From: Batrachochytrium dendrobatidis JAM81
Lineage: Eukaryota; Chytridiomycota; Chytridiomycetes; Rhizophydiales
Direction: 5' to 3'
Assembly: GCF_000203795.2 (NCBI RefSeq)
Contig: NW_006281103.1
Location: 1,290,047-1,354,046 of the forward strand
Length of the DNA: 64,000 bases
A model generated the notes under the pieces. That model had not been told where the DNA came from, ran no database searches, and was given only the letters and a program-made list of their open reading frames with translations. The position numbers and the translations under genes were made by a program. Of this stretch, positions 47,934 through 58,735 are shown one piece after another. Position 1 is the stretch's first letter. The number at the start of each line of letters is the position of its first letter.

Positions 47934-48998
47934 TTACATGCCTACACCATATCCCGGAGCAACTCCAGCACCGTATCCTGCGCCAACTTCAGCGCCATAT
48001 CCTGCACCAACTCCTGCACCGTATCCAGCTCCTGATCCTGCTCCCCACCATCGTCGTTCCAAGCGTGTATTATCTTGAACACCTTTACACTCACCAATCT
48101 TGGCATCACAGCTGCCTAGTTGCTTGGCACGACATGATAGCGATTTGAATTGCAATTCAAGTTTTGCCGTGGCTTCACAAACACGATCGAGTTGCTGCAG
48201 TAGCTGTGTTTTTTGGTTACCTTGATATTGCTGTCCAAGATTAGATGATGCACAGTCCAACAATGCAAGTTTTTGCAATGCAATGCCACGTATGAATCCA
48301 CGCACTGCATTGGCTCGATCTACTGCTGCAGACTTGTCTTCACCACACGACACATCACTCTTGATTGCATTTTCTTGACATGTGGAAACCACATTGATTC
48401 CGGCACATGATGGTTTCATACCGCTCTTGACATCAGACCATGAATTCATAACCAATGGACTAGCAGTCGTGAATCTGACCATATTGTTGCCAAGACGATC
48501 ATTCAAATCATGCAAACGAGTCAATGCATCATGACGTGCACCAAACGATGAATCAAACGATGAATCAGGCATTGCTGGTTGTTGAATACTGGATGCGTGC
48601 AATCTATCCAGCATGTCACGGATGGTTGACATTTGTTGTTGGATTACATTTTGCAAATTCTGGATGGTGTTTGCGTAATCGTCAACTGAACAGACGGATG
48701 ATTGATGTGGAATATCAATGTTTTGAGTATCAGCAGTGTTTTGTGGAAATACTGGTTTTGAAAACGTTGGAGCTGAAAAAATCGGGATTTTGGCTGCATC
48801 CTGAATGGCAGGTCCAGACTCAGATCCAAGACCAGACTCAGATGACAGGCCAGGACCAGATCCAGATCCAGCATCGAGACCAGTGTTTTGATTTTGGTTG
48901 ATAGATGGTGCATTAAACTGGAGTCTGTCATTGATGGCAGGAACAGCAATGACTGCAGAAGCAGTGATAATCACAGTCAAAATAATAGTAAACTTCAT
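47934..48998 (-). CDS. Secreted Gly/Ala/Tyr-repeat protein, copy 2
   Basis: Near-identical paralogue of the gene at 4.4-5.5 kb: same signal peptide (MKFTIILTVIITASAVIAVP), same cysteine pattern and only scattered amino-acid changes. The C-terminal repeat tail is shorter and ends differently (GAGVAPGYGVGM instead of GYGSGYGAGWY). The open frame is intact, so both copies are probably functional. The in-frame ATG at 49031 is again too close to the TATA box to be used. It sits directly upstream of the other small secreted gene on the same strand, making a small cluster of secreted proteins. Confidence 0.75.
   Translation of the reverse strand: MKFTIILTVIITASAVIAVPAINDRLQFNAPSINQNQNTGLDAGSGSGPGLSSESGLGSESGPAIQDAAKIPIFSAPTFSKPVFPQNTADTQNIDIPHQSSVCSVDDYANTIQNLQNVIQQQMSTIRDMLDRLHASSIQQPAMPDSSFDSSFGARHDALTRLHDLNDRLGNNMVRFTTASPLVMNSWSDVKSGMKPSCAGINVVSTCQENAIKSDVSCGEDKSAAVDRANAVRGFIRGIALQKLALLDCASSNLGQQYQGNQKTQLLQQLDRVCEATAKLELQFKSLSCRAKQLGSCDAKIGECKGVQDNTRLERRWWGAGSGAGYGAGVGAGYGAEVGAGYGAGVAPGYGVGM
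47938..48048 (+). repeat. Coding minisatellite, shorter array
   Basis: Array encoding GAGYG/GAGVG units, shorter than the array in copy 1 and with a variant unit (GAEVG). Confidence 0.8.
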
Positions 48999-49040
48999 AA
49001 TAGACAAATTAACGAGCATGTTATACACCAAATCAGATGT

Positions 49041-49047
49041 TTTTATA
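49041..49047 (-). promoter_or_regulatory. TATA box of secreted gene copy 2
   Basis: TATAAAA, same position relative to the gene as in copy 1. Confidence 0.6.
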
Positions 49048-49299
49048 CTTGCACATCAATACAATATTAATGCGAATCATGACACGCAGAATAGTTTAAT
49101 TCAATTACGAGCATGTCATTAAACTCTAATTAAACTATAAGCTTGATTTGATTCACACAAATTAACGTAAACTGCATCATCATGTAGTAGCAACAATTTG
49201 TAGAATACTGCTAGAATACTGTATGTTTCAAACAGTTGATTGGTGCAGTGTTGTAACATGCACTTGGATTCTGACTACAGATCAAATGATCATCGTTTA

Positions 49300-49803
49300 A
49301 TTACACCATATTGATGTAAATGGAATGTTTTTGTATTGGTATTGCAATGAATGTGACTGTTTTAGTTTGTAGTAAACACTGGTTGAATACTTGTTACACT
49401 CTCATATTGAAGATTGACTTGATGGACATTTTTGACTGATGCAACATCCATCATATCATACAAACGATAATTTTGAACTGAAATAGTTGTTCATTTCTGG
49501 TAGTCATACGTTGTACAATCACCAGATTGATGTACTGCAATGCATAGATTAAACTGTTTTGATGGCAATCAAGCTGTACACACATTCGTATGCTAAAATC
49601 AGATACGTTTACGTTATAGTTCAAGAAACCAAGAATTGCATGTCTTGAGAATGCAACTCTGCATGCCAATCACCAGGAGACTTGTAAAAAAGCTCAATGA
49701 AAATGTTGTACAGTAAATGCAATTTAAATCATCATGAGATTGGCAGTTTATTATATATTGACACTCGTATTGGGTGATCCATTTTGCGTGAATACGACTG
49801 TAT
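49300..49803 (+). repeat. Dispersed inverted-terminal element within duplication unit 2
   Basis: Near-identical to the element at 5.8-6.3 kb, ending CCATTTTGCGTGAATACGAC. It was copied as part of the segment rather than inserted independently. Confidence 0.8.
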
Positions 49804-49872
49804 AAACCATTTAATCACTTGAAATGCCCAACCAATCGATTAATAATCAAACTCGATCCATGTGATTATAAT

Positions 49873-51252
49873 TTAAATATTTATTTGTTTAGGTAAGTCG
49901 TCATCTTCATCTGTTGCTCCATATGCAGATTGTCCACGTCTTGAACTGAGCAGTCTAGATGATCCACTATCTCTTTTGCCAGTACTGCTGATGGATACGC
50001 TATTCAATACTCCCATTTCAATTTCATCGTCTCCAACCATATCATTCAAAAACCTTCGAATTTCATCATCGACATTCTTGCCAGTAATTTTTGCATAATG
50101 ATCTACTTGCTTCAGCAACTGTTCCTTATGATACTCTTGATATTTCCGAGGATCTCCTTCATAGTTGTCCATAAAATGGAGTTCATGAGGAAGAGCGTGT
50201 TTAATTTGTTCTGCCGCATCTTTGATAAACGGTAAAGTGAGATACAAAGCGGCAACACCACCAGTGAATATACACGGGACAAGGAGAGCATATTCGTGAA
50301 TAGAAAGCCATGCGATTTGACCACACATGCCACCTGCAATAAACCCAAAAAGAATAGGAACATGAACTTTGAGACGCCATAACTCGGCCTTGGTATCGGA
50401 TCGACACGCTTGACCCAAGATATTTCCTACATCTGTAGCGATTCCTGTCATGTGTGTTGTGCGAACAGCCAACCCAGAGTAAGAAGTCACCATTGCGTTT
50501 TGTAATCCGCAAGCAAATGCTGCAGCCCATTCGCCCAATACCAACTCTCGACGCAAAAACATAAACGATGTAAACAACGCAGCAGATTCTATACACAGTG
50601 TTATTCCGTAATTGGCACCAAGTTTGAATCGGTTGTCACCCACTATAAATCCAGCCATAAACGATCCAAATGTAAATGATACAATAATAGATACGACCAA
50701 AAGAAATGTTTCCCAATCTTGCTGAACAGCCGATATAGCAACCCGAGAAACCGATCCAGTGACATGAGAGACCGTCACACCTATAGGTTCAGTTGATAAT
50801 TGTGTCAATGTGAACAGGTTTTAGTGAGCAGCCACCAATTGGTTTGTGGTATCAGAAAATATTGTGTTTTGCAATAACACAATCCATAGCATTATGAAAA
50901 CAAATCATTAGAATACAAGAAGCGTGTTGTAGCAATCAATAGTTTGAGTCAGACTAACGCGAGTTTGGAGCATTTGATATGAAAAATGGTCAAAGAAATA
51001 TGTATTCAAGTGGTAAATAAACACTTTATATATTGTGTTGTGCACTATGAATTGAAATACATGCAAGGATAGGATAGACTTCAATCATGTATTCAAGTCA
51101 AACTGAAGATGGCGCGACAAGATACACGGTTCATGGCACTTGCCTGGAAATACACCTGCCATAGAGACGACATTGATGAAACCGGCATTAGCAGCAAGAG
51201 CTACACCACCAGCAACAATGGTGTAAAACTCCCGTTCTGGCAAGTTATTCAT
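49873..51252 (-). CDS. DUF1275 (YoaK-like) multi-pass membrane protein
   Basis: Membrane protein of the DUF1275 family, function unknown. Exon 1 (51252-51156) begins MNNLPEREFYTIVAGGVALA and ends SMAG; a 375-base intron separates it from exon 2 (50780-49873), which continues VTVSHVTGSVSRV, so the splice rebuilds the family motif G-x-x-x-SHVTG. Further hallmarks are FACGLQNAMVTSYSGLAVRT and THMTGIATDVGNILG. Several hydrophobic helices follow, then a cytosolic tail with acidic and Ser-rich stretches absent from bacterial homologues. Total 334 residues. A start inside exon 2 would lose the first helix and is less likely. Confidence 0.85.
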
Positions 51253-51344
51253 GGTTTAGCGTATTATAGTGAATGCAACTTTGTAGTCTATGAAATACTG
51301 TCAGGGTTTGCAAAACAATGTTTGGACAAGTTGATAGGATTTAA

Positions 51345-51610
51345 ATCACCGACGTATTCACGTAAAATGGAACATTAAATAAGGATGTCAAAATACATGA
51401 TACAAAACCAACTTTATGAAATGGTTGTGCCAGTTTACTGGACAACATTGGGTCATTTGAACTGACAAAGTTGACTGGTATCCTGGTGATTGAAATGAAA
51501 ACAAGTATATTTTCGAAACCTGCGATCTTGTTCTCTTGAACTAGAACGGAAACATATCTGATAGTTTAGGATACAATAGAGTGGAGTTTAATTGAAAATA
51601 CAACTGTAAA
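51345..51610 (-). repeat. Dispersed inverted-terminal element, reverse copy
   Basis: Left terminus CGTATTCACGTAAAATGGAA followed by CATTAAATAAGGATGTCAAA; contains CCTGGTGATTGAAATGAAAA and TCTTGAACTAGAACGGAAAC, reversing the common order; right end near AAAATACAACTGTAAAAGT. Confidence 0.8.
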
Positions 51611-51770
51611 AGTAAAGTTGAACATATTTGATTTTATTCGTACAAAGAATTAGCTGCATTGGCGAGCACTTGATAGTATCGAAACAGGATAAACCAGCCT
51701 AGAACCAACCCAGATCATTTGTGCATTAAAACCAAACTCCATCTTTATCAAAAAAATCAGTATAGAGCAA

Positions 51771-52817
51771 TTATTGTTTTTCCAAAAAAGCAAATACTGC
51801 ATTGGCAAATTTCTCGAGGGCAGTATCATCATACGATAGATATAGTGATGGTTCAATCAATTCCAGTTCCATCAAAACAGGTTTAACCCCATCGATAAGA
51901 ACAATGTCGACTCTAGCATACAGCAATTGGTTCACTTGGTTTAATGGATCGTACGCTTTTTGAGCTTCCGTCAATATCTGCTCAGCCAAGGTTACCACAC
52001 TGGCAGGCGAAGTTACCCGCTTGCATGATCCACCCCATTGCTCTTGGACACGAAAATCACCCTTTTTCACAGTTTTCTGAACCGAGTGAGAGTATACTCC
52101 GCCAATAAAGACCAACGATACTTCGCCATCAAGTTGTATTTCTTTGAGAAAAGGCTGAATCAAAATCGTAGTTTCGGTATCTCCTTTCGAAGCAAACACA
52201 GCATCAATATGCGCTTGTGCAGCTTGCATTTCCATTGTGGCTGTGAATCGCTCTGTGTTTTGCGAGTTGAGCGAAACAGAAGGTTTAATAACGTAACCCG
52301 CTGCAGAAGGATAGTCTTGTGGTAAGCATGTGAAACTATCAGGTTGAGCTTGATGAACGAGCTGGGCAACCAACGCACCGACATCCTGATGTGGATTCAG
52401 TTGATCACGAATCGATTCCCATTGATGACGAGTTATAAATAATGTAGGAACTGTTTCTACTGTTTTAGAAAGTTCTAGTAAATAATTTTTGTTGATGTTC
52501 CAATTGACGACGGACGAGGGATTGAACACAGGAACAGTCAGGCTTGCTAGCCATTGACGGAATGCATGAACATTGCGATCATAGTCTCGTGCATCTTGAA
52601 CCAAAACCATCGAATATTTAGCCCAGTCAATGGTTGGATCAGACCAAATAGGAGATTCAATAGTGATTGGAGTAGTGGGTTTGGCCATTAGATACATGGC
52701 CATTTCCAGATGCTCTTCAGAAAGAGTCAGAGTTGGAAGGCTACTGCCTGGACTATATGTCTCCAAAGCAGGAAGAGCTTCACTGGAAGAGTAAGTTGGA
52801 ATAGCAATGTACTTCAT
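51771..52817 (-). CDS. ATP-grasp ligase-like protein, bacterial type
   Basis: Single exon of 348 residues with a RimK/glutathione synthetase-like ATP-grasp fold, resembling bacterial enzymes annotated near the cycloserine ligase DcsG. Supporting blocks: YVIKPSVSLNSQNTERF (nucleotide-binding Lys), ILIQPFLKEIQLDGEVSLVF, FIGGVYSHSVQKTVKKGDFR, VQEQWGGSCKRV, LLYARVDIVLIDG and VLMELELIEPSLYL (metal-binding acidic residues). The substrate is unknown; a carboxylate-amine ligation is expected for this fold. It lacks introns while most neighbours have them, and its motifs are closest to bacterial proteins as I recall them, so horizontal acquisition is plausible. Confidence 0.8.
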   Translation of the reverse strand: MKYIAIPTYSSSEALPALETYSPGSSLPTLTLSEEHLEMAMYLMAKPTTPITIESPIWSDPTIDWAKYSMVLVQDARDYDRNVHAFRQWLASLTVPVFNPSSVVNWNINKNYLLELSKTVETVPTLFITRHQWESIRDQLNPHQDVGALVAQLVHQAQPDSFTCLPQDYPSAAGYVIKPSVSLNSQNTERFTATMEMQAAQAHIDAVFASKGDTETTILIQPFLKEIQLDGEVSLVFIGGVYSHSVQKTVKKGDFRVQEQWGGSCKRVTSPASVVTLAEQILTEAQKAYDPLNQVNQLLYARVDIVLIDGVKPVLMELELIEPSLYLSYDDTALEKFANAVFAFLEKQ

Positions 52818-53194
52818 AGTGGTCGAATCAATGAATGCAAATCAGTAAATAACTAGCATTTGTAAAACGAGCGCTTTTTATAGCCGTGTTGGCGCAAATA
52901 GGGTATTGAATAAGGGAGCCAAATGCATAATTAATGGCTAATCTCATGAAATGATTGGTGCTGATTGACTTGTCATACTTGTCTTTTAGGCTCCCTATCA
53001 AAGCTTACTGGTCATCGTTGTCTTTTGGCACCCTAATAAAATTTATCGGCGCCGTGTCTGACTTTGTGCAAAAACTAGGATATTCGAAGCAACGCTCACA
53101 TTAGATTTCAATAAATTTCACATCTTGGGGTATTTGTTTAATCTCCAGCCCTCCCTTTAGCCAGTCCAACTCAACCCAGCCAAAACATTACAAG
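52818..53194. other. Intergenic with a short imperfect duplication
   Basis: Two neighbouring blocks near 52.97-53.03 kb resemble each other: TTGTCTTTTAGGCTCCCTAT and TTGTCTTTTGGCACCCTAAT. Otherwise no gene is seen. Confidence 0.4.
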
Positions 53195-53575
53195 CAGACA
53201 TTGGATGACCGACGTGAAAGCAACAGGTGTATTTCCGGGACCTGCAATACCGTTCTGCTGAACTAGAGCATAACATATGATAGTTGAAATGCAATAGTTT
53301 GACAATAGTCAAGTTCAATGTTTGGATTGGATGAATTTGGTAATTGTAGAATGTATAGTTGCACCAAATGAGGAAAATGGGATAGTTCAATTGCAAGTAT
53401 CATATAAATGTTGTTTATTGAAGAGTCGAGAACATCCATTAAAGTCAACTTGTAGTAGGAAAATAGAACGAGTATTTGACTATTGTTTATTCTGAATCAA
53501 AAAAACAGTCATTGCAAGATAAACACATAAAGGTATTATATTTTAAGCAATCATGACTGTGATACCGATTTCAAA
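53195..53575 (-). repeat. Dispersed inverted-terminal element, reverse copy
   Basis: Contains GCTGAACTAGAGCATAACAT, GATGAATTTGGTAATTGTAG and GACTATTGTTTATTCTGAAT followed by AGTCATTGCAAGATAAACAC, in reversed order relative to plus copies. Confidence 0.7.
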
Positions 53576-53808
53576 AGGCTTGATATTTTAAACGTATAGA
53601 AATGAATAAGTGGCATAATGATGCATGTAAAAGATGAAGTTTTAAAAGGGTAAATCATAGGTAAATAAAAAGGAGTAGAGTGAATGGGCAATAGTATCAC
53701 TTTCTATTAGTCGGAAAATCCTGAATGGCAAACCATTTCAAATATAGCAAGGCTTGAAAGGTGTGATAGTATTGCAGATAAAGCAAACATTGCTCAATCC
53801 GATATAGG

Positions 53809-55572
53809 TCAACTCCAAGTGAGTGTTCGTATCAATGGAAGCAACTGTTCTTGTCCACTATTTAACGACTGCTGGTTCATTAGTACCTGTCGCACCTCAT
53901 GTTTAGGCTTCCACCAGATACGGGATCGGTTGATGACTCCATTGGATTTGAGCGAGATTGGAGGGTGGTTATAGGTCAGATTTACCAAAACAATTGAATC
54001 TCGCATTACATTATCAATTGCCAACACAGTTGTGCTTGAGAATCGATTTCCTTGCAGATTGAGTATTTTTAACGAAGGATGCGAGGCAGCCAGATGGGAT
54101 AGATGTATCGCAGAGGCGTCTGTAAATGCATTTGAAGTCAAATGAAGTTCTTGCAAGCCAACCAATGATTTTATCAGACTGTTTGAGAGAGATGAAAGTC
54201 CGTTGTCCATGATCGCATTTCCAGATAGATTTAGACACTTGAGGGTGGAATTCTGAGCATTTCTGTTGGGACCGCTTAGAGTTTTAGCAAAGGCAGCACT
54301 TCCACATTCCAGGAAAGCATTATCTTGTACTAGAAGGGTTTCCAGAGTAGTATTAGATCGAAGAACAATGCCCAGAATTGCAGCACCACGTAGGGAAATG
54401 GAACAAGAAGCAAGGTTCAAATAGGTTAGCGTGGTGTTGGTGCGCATTGAGCGAGCCAATACAGGCATGACTTCATCAGTGAGTGCAACATTGTTTCCAG
54501 CCAAGTAGAGTTTACGGACGGTGGTATTGACACCGAGGTGGGTTAACACATCGATCATATCGGAAGTATTCAACTGCTCAGCAATATATGAAACACTGTC
54601 CTGGTGCCAAGAATGAGTAGCGACAATGTGAGGTGGTGGAGCAAGAGGATCTGCGGATGCATAAGCAGGAGGTAAATCAGACCTATCGACATTAAGCGAT
54701 ACTAAAGGAAGGTTGGCCCTTTGTAATAGCTCAGCAATATCATCATAATCATGACTATGCTCCATAGGCAATGCATATTCAGGACCTATCACATAAGGCG
54801 AATAGGTCATTGAGTGGGCAGAAGACAAGTCAGATGATGGTGGAGTTATAATGATCGGGTTTGCTAGGGGAGAACTTTCATAGACAGGACGAGGTGGTGA
54901 AGGTTCTTGGACTGGAGTAACAGATCTTGGCATTGAACTCATGGATGCAGATTGACTATTGGATGGAATTACTGCTATGGAAGACAATGGCGACTCTGGA
55001 GAAATCGACTGTGTAGCATAACTAGTTGATGCAGAATCATTAGTAGACATGGAAAAGCAATTATCGGTTCTCTCATGAGTTGGGCTTGATTCTTGAATAA
55101 GCGTGGGTGGAGCAGCTATAGCAAACGGTCTAAACAGCATCAAGGATGGTCTACGCAATTCATTCATATGACTCTGCACTCTTCGGTGGTGTGAGCGTTG
55201 TGACTGATAATCATACTGTCGATGCTGTAGTAGCTGTCCAGCATATGAAGCATTAGTAAGCTGTTGTTGACTTGGTGAATCTGCCGTGGTTACTGACTGA
55301 GTTGCTCCATCAACAGGCAATGGATCAGAACTATAAGGCGGTGATAGAGAGAATGGCCACAACTCAATACCCCTGGTAGGAGAAGCATTAACCGAATGGC
55401 AATACGGCGGAGGATGTATTGGAGTGGATACTATCTGATTAGGGAGAGATGCAGTTGTAAAAGTATTGGCAGTAGTGTTCATATTAGAAGGTTGTCTGAG
55501 TTGCTGTTCGGTAGAGCAAGTACCTTCCCATACTGAATTGGACAACCCTGGGATTGCTGATGGAAGAGCCAT
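53809..55572 (-). CDS. Leucine-rich repeat (RNI-type) protein
   Basis: Single exon, 587 residues. The N-terminal 300 residues are Ser/Pro/Thr-rich and low in complexity. The C-terminal half has at least five RNI-like repeats of about 28 residues: VRKLYLAGNNVALTDEVMPV, LTYLNLASCSISLRGAAIL, LETLLVQDNAFLECGSAAF, LKCLNLSGNAIMDNGL, LQELHLTSNAFTDASA and LKILNLQGNRFSS. This architecture occurs in fungal NLRC3-like and RanGAP-like LRR proteins, which act as interaction scaffolds. No catalytic domain is seen and the partner is unknown. Confidence 0.75.
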   Translation of the reverse strand: MALPSAIPGLSNSVWEGTCSTEQQLRQPSNMNTTANTFTTASLPNQIVSTPIHPPPYCHSVNASPTRGIELWPFSLSPPYSSDPLPVDGATQSVTTADSPSQQQLTNASYAGQLLQHRQYDYQSQRSHHRRVQSHMNELRRPSLMLFRPFAIAAPPTLIQESSPTHERTDNCFSMSTNDSASTSYATQSISPESPLSSIAVIPSNSQSASMSSMPRSVTPVQEPSPPRPVYESSPLANPIIITPPSSDLSSAHSMTYSPYVIGPEYALPMEHSHDYDDIAELLQRANLPLVSLNVDRSDLPPAYASADPLAPPPHIVATHSWHQDSVSYIAEQLNTSDMIDVLTHLGVNTTVRKLYLAGNNVALTDEVMPVLARSMRTNTTLTYLNLASCSISLRGAAILGIVLRSNTTLETLLVQDNAFLECGSAAFAKTLSGPNRNAQNSTLKCLNLSGNAIMDNGLSSLSNSLIKSLVGLQELHLTSNAFTDASAIHLSHLAASHPSLKILNLQGNRFSSTTVLAIDNVMRDSIVLVNLTYNHPPISLKSNGVINRSRIWWKPKHEVRQVLMNQQSLNSGQEQLLPLIRTLTWS

Positions 55573-56162
55573 GAGTAGTAGTAGGTTTTAGTCCTGTTTA
55601 GTTTTAATAGTATAACCCTGTTTCAATGCTTTAAGCTTTTTAAACCTTTCAAGGAAAGAATCAACGCGCCTTGACTTCCTACTTGAGCTTGGATAGTTAG
55701 GGCTTATAAAGGTAATCATTTCATGAGATGCTTTCAGTGAGTGGATTCTCGACTGTTGTACTCGATGTGAAACACCAAGTACAAGAGTCTCATGACATGA
55801 GTGTCAGTCTCGGTAAATTCATAAATCTGTTCATTGCCAAGCAAGTGTTCAAAGCAGTATTGACATCACTAACAATCACACACCCTTGACAGTTGAACTC
55901 TATTTAGATTGTAAGTGAATGGAAATGGATGGAAATGGACGGAAATCAGTGAAAATGAATGAAACCCAATGAAAATCAGTGGAAATCAGTGAAAATCAAC
56001 GTTTAGTTTTACTGACTTGTTAGAATCCAGAAAACGTCGTTTGTCAACCGTCGTTGCGTGATGTAAAAAGTACTCCATTTTTACGCCAATGAAAAACAAC
56101 ATTTGACTCGAAACTTGCAAGTTTACTTTTGTTGGGCCAACTGCCACAACTACTCAGTCATC
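55573..56162. other. Divergent promoter region, LRR / ATPase genes
   Basis: 590 bases without a gene. It carries a short tandem array (noted separately). No clear TATA box. Confidence 0.45.
55915..56002 (+). repeat. Short tandem array, about 10-base unit
   Basis: Roughly eight to nine degenerate units such as TGGAAATGGA, CGGAAATCAG, TGAAAATGAA and TGGAAATCAG in a row, about 160 bases before the ATPase start. Confidence 0.75.
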
Positions 56163-58383
56163 ATGTCCAGAGATGTTGTTCAAAATACTGTCACTTCTTT
56201 GTCTGCTTCAGGTGGCCGTCATTTGGCTTCCTTGATTCATTCGTTCACCAGACTTTTAGGTCCTGCTGCCTATGGCGCTTCTCCTTCTGCCATTCATGAC
56301 CACAATCGCATTCGTTGGCTGTTAATTGGGTCACTTACTGTGGCTGGTATATTCTCTACTAATTCCATCATCAATTTGTTCTTCTACACCAACTCTAAAC
56401 AGTCTTCTACTTCAAGCAAGTCCAATCACTCAACTGGTGCTAAACAGCATCCTCAAAACAGTCAGCTTGCCAAGAATGAACTGATGATGGAATCAGTAGA
56501 TGTGCTTCAAACTGAGTGTTTGAGTGACAATACTCAATCATTTGTTCCTCAAAGCCGTCACTCTTCTAATCGTCTTTCTTGTGTTCTAGTACCTGACATT
56601 AGTCCTGACTCGATTTTTATTCAAAAAATTGTCGATTTTCTCATCCGGCCAAATAACACCAACTTTGATATCAACTGTTCTACAGATTTGCATATCAGCG
56701 ATTATCTTTTTCAACAGCAATCCAAACCACCTTCTCTTTCTCTTCCATTGTTTCAAGCTCAACAAGATCATTTGATCAACGAGATTAAATCTGCAAAACG
56801 GCCTCGTCATCCACTATTAGGTAACACTACAAAACCAACTTGTGATTCGCAACGTTTTTGATTCCATCTATACTTGTTTTGTAAATTTAAGCTTGAATCT
56901 CAATTTCTAAAACTCTTGCAATTTTAAATCATCAATAGTGGAAGGCGGTCCAGGAATCGGCAAAGGCGCATCCCTACACACTTTTGTTCAAAGTCAATCT
57001 CAACTTCGTCCTGCATTCTATCTCAAACTTGACAACGTACTTTCCAAACTTGGTGTTCATCAGAGTTTTGACACATTTCAGCACTTGCAAACAGATCTAT
57101 GCAACGATTCCTTTTCTGATCAAACAGTTCTTGCAAGCAATACAGACATTGAGCAGCCAGAAATGTCAAATAGCTGCTATATTGCCGAGTCATGGCGATC
57201 TGCTATTGAAACCATCTTTGGACTTGATTATCTTCGTCAGGAACAGTTGTACGATGCAAATGGCGATCCACTCAACATGCTTTCCGCTTCGTTTGACCAC
57301 ATCACAGAAGCACTTCGACTCATTCGTGCTAAATCTCGATATGGTCCAACACTACTTGTGATTGACAACCTTGAGCTACTGTTCAACGGCCGTGAACCCC
57401 TTGTGGATACGTATTTGGCATTCATGTCTTCATTCACATGGATGTTGCAATGTGAAAGCGAAGGGATTTTGGATCTTATTTTCTGCAGCTCCTCTAAATC
57501 AGTTATGCCTGCTATGAAACGATGCAAGTAGTTCCACTTGATTGTTTATTTAATATATCGTATCGACTAACCTAACAGTGTACATTGTCAAACCTGAATC
57601 ATTTATTTTGCAGTTCCAGGATATGACAAGCGGCTTCGATATCGATCTGTAGAATCTGTAGATGACCTTGATGTGATTGACTATCTTTTAGATCAAGTCA
57701 ATCCAACCATTTCCAAAGATCGTCAGTTTACTGAAGAAACAGCTTACAAATTTGTAGAAACGTTTGAAGGCAACCTCACCGAGCTTTACCAATACTGTCG
57801 ATCCACTCTGAGTGTTTCTGAATTTATTGCTCAACGTGAAGATTCCTTTTTACAGTACCTCAAGGAACACATTCCAACAAACCCACATACACAAAAACAC
57901 AACTCTCTCAATCCTTATGCGCCTCCAGTAAAAGAAGACGCTGATTTCAAGGACATTATTTTGGAAATGATTATGCGTAACGGAGTCATTTCCTTGGCTA
58001 TGATGGATTCAGAACGATTGAATTTAATTGAAGTGCTTGTGGAAAAAAACTTTTTGCGATGGAGAGATGCTCGTATACGACGTCGTCACCAAGATCGTGC
58101 CATGGGATTAAAAGTTCGTCGAATACGTGCCAGCAGTATTGCCAGTACAAGTATTGATATTGCATCCGAAGTAAGCGGAGAAACTATGGAAACAAATGTA
58201 GATGGCAGTAGCGAATGGAAACCTAGACCCTTGTCAGGAGTGTATGAACAAGACATGCTTTTACTTGAACAGCAAATGGACGATCCTTTTGCATTTTTAC
58301 GAAGAGGCGATACTGAATTGGTTTGGTACAACAGACTTGTAGGAAATGTTTGTGAACGATGGTTTAATGAAAACGCTTGGTGA
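56163..58383 (+). CDS. Membrane-anchored P-loop ATPase, unknown family
   Basis: Exons 56163-56820, 56939-57523 and 57614-58383, about 670 residues. One transmembrane helix near residues 51-75 (RWLLIGSLTVAGIFSTNSII) is followed by a Ser/Asn-rich linker. The ATPase part starts across the first splice: VEGGPGIGKGASLHTF as Walker A (Gly replaces the usual Thr/Ser after Lys), then TLLVIDNLELLF as Walker B and LIFCSSS as a sensor-like strand. A helical C-terminal region follows (EETAYKFVETFEGNLTELYQ, DIILEMIMRNGVISLAMMDS). The order resembles STAND/archaeal-ATPase-like AAA+ proteins; mitochondrial Yme2 is a weaker alternative. Intron 2 uses a GC donor (GCAAGT). The start was chosen at the first ATG giving MSRDVVQNTV. 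Confidence 0.7.
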
Positions 58384-58399
58384 TTGATTTTAATGTTTA

Positions 58400-58735
58400 T
58401 TATCGTATTCACTTGAATGAAATACTAGAGAAAAGTTTAAAAACAGTATCATTTATTTTAAACTCTAGTTTATTGTATTCATTGTACAAAATACAGATTG
58501 AACATTCAAGACTTTCCAAATACACATTTTATTTTGGACAACATTTCACAAACCAACTGTCTGATTAGAATGATTGAAACTAGACTGCTCCATAGTGTTC
58601 ATTCTTGAATCTTACATAAAATGGTTTCGTATGTCAAGCCATTCCAGACATGAAAACATCAAGAGCTTTGATAAAAGCAATCAATTTATAGTAGAAAATG
58701 ATGAATATTTAAGATTATTATTGTGAAATTTAAAT
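58400..58735 (-). repeat. Dispersed element, divergent subfamily B, copy 2
   Basis: Begins CGTATTCACTTGAATGAAAT and is almost the exact reverse complement of 1.9-2.25 kb, down to AGCAATCAATTTATAGTAGA. The far terminus seems truncated near 58.73 kb. It lies directly after the stop of the ATPase gene. Confidence 0.8.

Larger units (their letters stand above)
48049..49805. repeat. Segmental duplication, unit 2
   Basis: Counterpart of 4560-6308 in the same orientation. Similarity stops on the left inside the coding minisatellite and on the right at the end of the dispersed element. Confidence 0.95.

Noticed and set aside
48524..48901. 125-codon plus-strand frame
   Set aside because: Antisense to secreted gene copy 2; the equivalent frame in copy 1 is broken, so it is not maintained.
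50201..50596. 131-codon minus-strand frame, Cys/Arg-rich
   Set aside because: Out-of-frame shadow of the DUF1275 exon, which has family motifs.
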